This document shows positions 14,687-19,535 of a stretch of DNA of 19,535 nt, one piece after another. Position 1 is the first letter of the stretch. Each line of letters opens with the position of its first letter. The notes under the pieces are model-generated. The model was given only the letters and a program-made list of their open reading frames with translations. It ran no database searches and was not told where the DNA came from. The stretch is from contig JAPLUA010000655.1 in assembly GCA_026397855.1 (NCBI GenBank), positions 1 to 19,535 of the forward strand. The letters are read 5' to 3'. The stretch is from Verrucomicrobiota bacterium (GTDB taxonomy: Bacteria > Verrucomicrobiota > Verrucomicrobiia > Limisphaerales > UBA8199). The position numbers and the translations under genes are program-made.

Positions 14687-16175
14687 ATGCTCGCCTGGAC
14701 CCTATACATTTCATTGCTTGGCGTGGCGGTGCTGATGCTGTTGCCGCGGGGGGCGGCGCGTCCGGCGCGAATGGTGGCCTTGCTGACGGCGGTGGTGGGT
14801 TTCGTCATCGCGCTGGCAGGATGTCTGACCTTGGATCCCGGCAAGCTGAACACCATCACCCGGGTGCCGTGGATTCCCTCGCTTGGCATCGAGTATCACC
14901 TGGCAGCGGACGGGGTCAGCCTGACGCTGGTGCTGCTCACCGGCATTGCGGCGGTCGCGGGGATTCTCTTTTCGTGGAACATCGAGCATCGGGCGAAGGA
15001 GTTCTTCGCCTTTTACCTTGCGCTGATCGCCGGGGTTTACGGCGTCTTCCTGAGCTTCGATTTGTTCCTGCTCTTCGTCTTTTACGAGCTGGCCATCATT
15101 CCCAAGTACTTCATCATCGCCATCTGGGGCTCGACGCGGAAGGAATACGGGGCGATGAAGCTGGCGCTCTACTCGTTTGTCGGCAGCGCGATGGTGCTGA
15201 TCGGTCTGATTGCGGCATACGTGGTGGCGGGCGCAAAAACGATGAGCCTGGTCGAGCTGGCGCACTTTGCGTTCCCGCAGAGCTTCGCGATGTGGGCGTT
15301 CCCCCTGGTCTTCGTCGGCTTCGGGATCCTGGCGGGCCTCTGGCCGTTCCACACGTGGGCGCCGACGGGCCATGTGGCCGCTCCCACGGGGGCTTCGATG
15401 CTGCTGGCCGGGGTGGTGATGAAGCTGGGCGCTTATGGCTGCTTGCGCGTGGCGATGACCGTCCTCCCGCACGGGATGGATCCCTGGGGGTTCAAGCTCC
15501 TCGGCTTCGGCTCCTGGCGCGACGTGCTCAGCCTGCTGGCGGTCGTGGGCATCGTCTATGGCGCCATGGTGGCGCTGGTGCAGAAGGATTTCAAGTTCGT
15601 CATCGGTTACTCCAGCGTGAGCCATATGGGTTTCGTGCTGCTGGGCCTCCTGACGCTGAACGAGGTGGGGCTCAGCGGGGCCGTGCTGCAAATGTTCTCC
15701 CACGGCGTCATCGCGGGACTGCTGTTCGGGGTGGTGGGGCGAATGGTTTATGACCGCACGCACACCCGGGACCTGGGAATTCTGGAAGGCATGAATCTGA
15801 ACAAGGCCATCCCCTTTGCGGCGGTGACATTCACCATTGGCAGCATGGCCTCGATGGGCCTGCCCGGATTCAGCGGGTTCGTGGCCGAGCTGCAAGTGCT
15901 CATCGGGGCGTGGCAGGCGTTCCCGATGCTGGCCGTCGTCGCGGGCCTGGGCATCGTCGTCGGCGCTGCCTACACGCTGCGGGTGTTGCAGAAGGCCTTC
16001 CGGTCACGGTGCAGGGGAGTTGGAACCGATTTCAACGCCGGAACGGATCGGGGCGCTGATTTTGATCGCAGCCGCCCTGGTGATTGGACTCTATCCGCGG
16101 CTCCTGCTGGATCTGATTGTGCCGAGCTTCGGCTCGCCGCTGTTTGACTGGCTGCCGAAGGGAGGGTTGCCATGA
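14687..16175 (+). CDS. nuoM: NADH-quinone oxidoreductase subunit M, second divergent copy, with frameshift
   Basis: About 495 residues if the frame is repaired: 14687-16000 joined to 16002-16175. Unrepaired, the frame ends at 16147 with a 48-residue hydrophilic tail unlike any NuoM. The downstream frame restores a typical NuoM end (TPERIGALILIAAALVIGLY) and stops at 16175 in an ATGA overlap with nuoN. The break is at QKAF/GHGAG, where NuoM normally reads AFFG, so two bases may be missing. E134, K246 and E401 match pump residues, but the TM7 lysine is L215 (FGILAGLWPFHTW against FAVKVPLMPFHTW in the first copy). The motif HTWAPTGHVAAPTGASMLLA resembles the NuoM type of Bacteroidota. It is either a fourth antiporter module or a decaying duplicate; an assembly error is the simplest cause of the shift. 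Confidence 0.88.
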
Positions 16176-17668
16176 CCGGTGCCGGCTACATGGAACTGCT
16201 CAAGCTGGTGGCGCCCGAAAGCATCATGGTCCTCACCGTGCTGGGGGTGCTGGCGGCTGACCTTTGGGGGCTGCGAGGAGAGGAGTTACCGTTCCGACGC
16301 TCGATGGGGGCCATCATTTCGTGCTCGGGCTGTGCGGGGGCGATCGGCTGGATGCTGGTTGCGCCGCAGCAGGCGAATTTCGCCGAAGGCATCCTGGTGG
16401 TGGACCCGCTGACGCAGTTGGTCAAGGTAGCGCTGCTGGTGCTGACGGTGTGTGCCATTCTCATTACGGTGGACACGGATTTCACGCCCCACACGGGCGA
16501 GTATTTCGCCCTGATCCTGCTGGCAGCAGTGGGGATGATGTTCCTTGTTAGCTCGGAGGACATCCTGATGATCTTCATTTCGCTCGAACTGACGAGCCTT
16601 TCGCTCTACATCCTGACAGCCTTCAACAAGCGCCAGGCCAAGTCGGCTGAGGCCGCCTTGAAGTATTTCCTGTTCGGCGGCATGGCGGCCGCCTTCACCT
16701 TGTTCGGGTTGAGCTTGCTCTACGGATTCTCGGGCTCCACCAGCCTCGGCGGTATCGCCGATGCGATCAAAGGCCCCAGGCTCGACCCGCTGCTGGTGGC
16801 GGCCATCGTGATGACCCTGATCGGCTTCGGCTTCAAGGTGGCGGCGGTTCCGTTCCATCTTTGGGCGCCGGATGTGTATGAGGGCGCGCCTGCGCCGAGC
16901 GCGGCCTTTATCGCTTCCGGTTCGAAGGTGGCCGGCCTGGTGGTGCTAGCCAAGGTCGTGATGATCGGGTTCAAGGGGGCGGAAGGCAGCGCCGCGTGGC
17001 ATGGCTACCTGCCCGGGTGGGTTCCGGTGCTGGCGGTGCTGGCGGGGGCCTCGATGGTGGTTGGGAACCTGGCCGCCATCGCCCAGACCAGCGTCCGGCG
17101 GCTGCTCGCGTATTCCGCCATCGCCCATGCGGGGTATATGCTCCTGGGTGTGCTGGGGCATGACGGACAGAGCCTGGCTGCGCTGATCTACTACGTCATT
17201 ACCTACGCGCTGACGACCCTCGGCGCCTTTGGCGTGGTAGCGGTTGTGCAGGAGCGGGTGGGAGGCGACCGGCTATCGGACTTCGCCGGGCTCAGCCGGC
17301 GGGCGCCGTTCCTGTCGTTCTGCATGTTGGTTTTCATGTTGTCGCTGGCGGGGATTCCGCCGCTGGCGGGCTTCTTCGGGAAGTTCTATGTCTTTGCCGC
17401 CGCCTTGAATAGCGATCCAAAGAACCTGGGCTTGCTTTGGCTGGTGATTGTCGCGCTCGGCATGAGCGCGGTGTCGCTCTATTACTACCTCCGGGTGCTC
17501 AAGCAGATCTACGTTGCGGAGCCGGCGGCGGATGCCATCCCGGTGCGGGCATCGGTCCTAAGCCGGGTTGTCCTGGCCCTGCTTTCCCTGGCGGTGGTTG
17601 TGCTGGGCTGCGCGCCCAATCTGCTGATTGACAAGCTCGTCCAGGCGATCCGGCTTGCCGGGTTTTGA
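16172..17668 (+). CDS. nuoN: NADH-quinone oxidoreductase subunit N
   Basis: 498 residues, the last gene of the complex I cluster. NuoN is the proximal antiporter-like subunit, next to NuoK. The pump residues are present: E139 in SLELTSLSLYILTAF, K222 in FGFKVAAVPFHLWAPDVYEG, K252 in SGSKVAGLV, and K404 in AGFFGKFYVFAA at the TM12 position. Other NuoN marks are KYFLFGGMAAAFTLFGLSLL and AYSAIAHAGYMLLG. The ATG overlaps the repaired end of the preceding gene. After the stop there are 53 bases to the next gene, with no clear terminator. Confidence 0.96.
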   Translation: MTGAGYMELLKLVAPESIMVLTVLGVLAADLWGLRGEELPFRRSMGAIISCSGCAGAIGWMLVAPQQANFAEGILVVDPLTQLVKVALLVLTVCAILITVDTDFTPHTGEYFALILLAAVGMMFLVSSEDILMIFISLELTSLSLYILTAFNKRQAKSAEAALKYFLFGGMAAAFTLFGLSLLYGFSGSTSLGGIADAIKGPRLDPLLVAAIVMTLIGFGFKVAAVPFHLWAPDVYEGAPAPSAAFIASGSKVAGLVVLAKVVMIGFKGAEGSAAWHGYLPGWVPVLAVLAGASMVVGNLAAIAQTSVRRLLAYSAIAHAGYMLLGVLGHDGQSLAALIYYVITYALTTLGAFGVVAVVQERVGGDRLSDFAGLSRRAPFLSFCMLVFMLSLAGIPPLAGFFGKFYVFAAALNSDPKNLGLLWLVIVALGMSAVSLYYYLRVLKQIYVAEPAADAIPVRASVLSRVVLALLSLAVVVLGCAPNLLIDKLVQAIRLAGF

Positions 17669-17721
17669 GGCGGTTTCAGCTTGCGTGGGAGGGGGCGCTC
17701 TTCTTACCCTCCTTCCATTCT

Positions 17722-18477
17722 ATGGCAACTATTGGCCGATTCCAGAAAGGCGACGACATCTTCCACGCCAAGGTTATCGAAGGCGAGATCTTCCGCGCGT
17801 GCGGCGATGTCTTCGGCTCTCCCACCTTCGATAAGAAACCGACGGATCTCAAGGGTGTCCGGACCCTTACGCCTGTTGCTCCCTCTAAAGTCATCGCCGT
17901 CGGCTTGAATTATGCCGACCACGCGCGGGAGCAGAACAAGCCGCTGCCCAAGGAGCCGTTGATCTGGCTCAAGGCCCCGACATCTTTGCTGCCCGACGGC
18001 GGCAAGATCGAAATCCCTTTCCCGGCCCACCGGACCGACTTCGAGGCCGAGCTGTGCATCGTCATCGGCCGGCGCGCGCGCAATGTTGCCCCGGCTGCCG
18101 CCGCCCGTTACATCTTCGGTTACACTGCTGCCGAGGACATCAGCGACCGCACGATTCAGAACAGCGAGACGCAATATGCGCGCGCCAAGTCGTTCGACAC
18201 ATTCACACCCTTGGGGCCCTACGTGGAAACGAAGATTGATCCGCACGCCCTGACGATCCAGCTTTTCCAGAATGGCCAGTTGCGCCAGAACTCGAACACC
18301 AACCAGCTCATTTTCGACTGCCACTACCTCGTCAGCTTCATCTCGACCAACCTGACCTTGCTGCCCGGCGACATCATCCTCACCGGCACGCCGAGCGGGG
18401 TAGGGCCGATTGTGTCGGGCGACGAGCTTGAAGTGCGCATCGGCGGGTTTGCGCCTTTGGTGAACACGGTTAAGTAA
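17722..18477 (+). CDS. Fumarylacetoacetate hydrolase family protein
   Basis: 251 residues from the ATG at 17722; the frame is open 19 codons upstream, but MATIGRFQKGDD is the typical beginning. The FAH fold is clear: GLNYADH (61-67), the metal-binding ligands E108 and E110 in DFEAELCIVIG and D139 in YTAAEDISDRTIQ, then KSFDTFTPLGP and ILTGTPSGVG. Members of this size act as oxaloacetate decarboxylases/tautomerases, acylpyruvases, or 2-hydroxyhepta-2,4-diene-1,7-dioate isomerases on small 2-keto acids in the cytoplasm. No other catabolic genes are nearby, so a housekeeping oxaloacetate or acylpyruvate role is as likely as aromatic catabolism. No Shine-Dalgarno sequence is visible. Confidence 0.88.
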   Translation: MATIGRFQKGDDIFHAKVIEGEIFRACGDVFGSPTFDKKPTDLKGVRTLTPVAPSKVIAVGLNYADHAREQNKPLPKEPLIWLKAPTSLLPDGGKIEIPFPAHRTDFEAELCIVIGRRARNVAPAAAARYIFGYTAAEDISDRTIQNSETQYARAKSFDTFTPLGPYVETKIDPHALTIQLFQNGQLRQNSNTNQLIFDCHYLVSFISTNLTLLPGDIILTGTPSGVGPIVSGDELEVRIGGFAPLVNTVK

Positions 18478-18496
18478 CAGGGCTACGGTCTTGAAT

Positions 18497-18511
18497 GCGC
18501 ACCCAGTGCGC
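18497..18511. terminator. Short hairpin after the FAH-family gene
   Basis: GCGCAC-CCA-GTGCGC is a perfect 6-bp stem, 20 bases after the stop and 64 bases before proS. No T-run follows, so termination is uncertain. Confidence 0.3.
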
Positions 18512-18574
18512 TGCTCATCCCTCCCATTTCCGGCTGGCCAACGCATCGGCCACCCCTCACACTCCGTCTCCTAT

Positions 18575-19535
18575 ATGCGTTGGACACAGACACTGATTCC
18601 TACTCTGAAAGAGACACCGGCCGAGGCCGAGATCGTCTCCCATAAACTCCTTTTGCGGGCTGGGCTGATCCGGAAGCTCACGGGGGGGCTTTACACCTTC
18701 TTGCCGCTCGGGCTGCGCGCGCTGCGCAAGGTCGAGCAGATTGTGCGCGAGGAGATGAACCGCGCCGGCGCCCTGGAGCTGCTGATGCCCGCGCTGCAGC
18801 CGCCCGAAATCTGGCAGCAGAGCGGCCGCTACGAGACCGCCAAGGACGTGCTCTTCAAAGTGCGCGACCGCGCCAAGAAGGAATGGGTTCTCGGCCCGAC
18901 GCACGAGGAAGTCATCACCACGCTCGTGGCCGGAGAGATCAACTCCTACCGGCAGATGCCCAAGAACTTCTACCAGATCCAGACGAAGTTCCGGGATGAG
19001 ATCCGCCCGCGCTTCGGCCTCATGCGCGCCAAGGAGTTCATCATGAAGGACGCCTACAGCTTCGACGCCACGGACGATGGCGCGCAGGCCAGCTACCGCA
19101 AGATGTACGATGCCTACGCGCGCATCTTCCAGCGTTGCGGCCTCAAGACGATTGCCGTGGAGGCCGACACGGGGGTCATGGGCGGGAAGTTCTCCCACGA
19201 ATTCATGGTCCCTGCGGAGACGGGCGAGAATGAGGTCGTGTTCTGCGACGGGTGCGGCTACGCCGCGAACGTGGAGAAGGCGACCAGCGGGGCGGGGAAG
19301 TCTGAAGTCCCCGGTCCACAGTCCGCAGTCCCAGGTCCGCAGTCCCCGGTCGAGAAGTTTCCGACGCCGGGGGTGGTGACGATTGATGCGCTTACGCAGG
19401 CGCCATACGATGTGGCGGCTGCGCGGCAGATCAAGACGCTGGTCTATGTTGCCGACAGCAAGCTGGTGTTGATCCTGATGCGGGGCGACGACCAGTTGAA
19501 CGAGGCGAAGCTCGTTGGCGCGCTCGGCACCGGGA
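18575..19535 (+). CDS. proS: Prolyl-tRNA synthetase, C-terminus cut by window edge
   Basis: The first 320 residues are present, open at the right edge. ProRS charges tRNA-Pro in the cytoplasm. The start ATG at 18575 gives MRWTQTLIPTLKETPAEAEI, the standard bacterial-type N-terminus. Class II catalytic core marks follow: LTGGLYTFLPLGLRALRKVE, motif 1 around GALELLMPALQP, GPTHEEV, and motif 2 K138-FRDEIRPRFGLMRAKEFI with MKDAYSFD. After FCDGCGYAANVEKA the editing (INS) domain begins (EKFPTPGVVTIDAL, YVADSKLVLILMRG). Between these lies a Pro/Ser/Gln/Val-rich insertion (residues 242-260), encoded by a 7-bp tandem repeat and not expected in ProRS. It probably forms a flexible linker between core and editing domain. 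Confidence 0.93.
   Translation, partial: MRWTQTLIPTLKETPAEAEIVSHKLLLRAGLIRKLTGGLYTFLPLGLRALRKVEQIVREEMNRAGALELLMPALQPPEIWQQSGRYETAKDVLFKVRDRAKKEWVLGPTHEEVITTLVAGEINSYRQMPKNFYQIQTKFRDEIRPRFGLMRAKEFIMKDAYSFDATDDGAQASYRKMYDAYARIFQRCGLKTIAVEADTGVMGGKFSHEFMVPAETGENEVVFCDGCGYAANVEKATSGAGKSEVPGPQSAVPGPQSPVEKFPTPGVVTIDALTQAPYDVAAARQIKTLVYVADSKLVLILMRGDDQLNEAKLVGALGTG
19299..19354 (+). repeat. 7-bp tandem repeat (RGTCYNN, 8 units) inside proS
   Basis: Eight consecutive heptamers: AGTCTGA, AGTCCCC, GGTCCAC, AGTCCGC, AGTCCCA, GGTCCGC, AGTCCCC, GGTCGAG. Because 7 is not a multiple of 3, the protein repeats every 21 bases, as VPGPQSA then VPGPQSP. Total length is 56 bases, at the core/editing-domain junction. 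Confidence 0.85.

Noticed and set aside
14711..15895. 394-codon minus-strand open frame
   Set aside because: Antisense to the second nuoM; same shadow signature.
15998..16008. Programmed frameshift in the second nuoM
   Set aside because: No slippery heptamer or stimulatory structure is evident at the break; a lost dinucleotide or assembly error is simpler.

Overview
The window is high-GC bacterial DNA. Protein style, the composition of the nuo operon and several families of palindromic intergenic repeats suggest a Verrucomicrobiota-type bacterium (Limisphaerales/Pedosphaera-like). That placement comes from recollection and no search was run. Genes are dense, mostly on the plus strand, and many are joined by 4-base ATGA/GTGA overlaps.

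Layout. (1) 1-1187, minus: N-terminal ~395 residues of a secreted protein that runs off the left edge and resembles (alpha/alpha)6-barrel glycoside hydrolases. (2) 1374-3471, plus: a small Cys-rich hypothetical protein, then a HAD-NUDIX fusion directly followed by folB. That pairing suggests the fusion strips phosphates from dihydroneopterin triphosphate to make the FolB substrate. (3) 3598-4044, minus: a twin-CBS protein. (4) 4045-4339: a nested inverted-repeat element. (5) 4340-4606: an 88-residue hypothetical protein ahead of nuoA. (6) 4688-17668: a long respiratory complex I cluster in the order nuoA-B-C-D-I-H-J-K-L-M1-M2-N. (7) 17722-18477: a fumarylacetoacetate-hydrolase-family protein. 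(8) 18575 to the right edge: proS, open at its 3' end.

The complex I cluster is the main system. It lacks nuoE, F and G (the NADH-oxidising module), places nuoI before nuoH, and encodes four antiporter-type subunits (L, two different M, N) instead of three. NuoL carries what looks like a 26-residue tandem duplication in its C-terminal transverse helix, which is the change needed to reach across one extra antiporter module. The second NuoM lacks the usual TM7 lysine and has a frameshift near base 16000. Together these point to an enlarged '2M' complex I whose electron input is not encoded here.

The second theme is repeats. At least two dispersed palindromic families, a 9-bp repeat in two opposed arrays, and smaller hairpins sit in the gaps of the nuo operon (B/C, D upstream, I/H). 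Two repeat-like sequences, a palindrome in nuoL and a 7-bp tandem repeat in proS, lie in frame inside essential genes, at the junctions between domains or segments.
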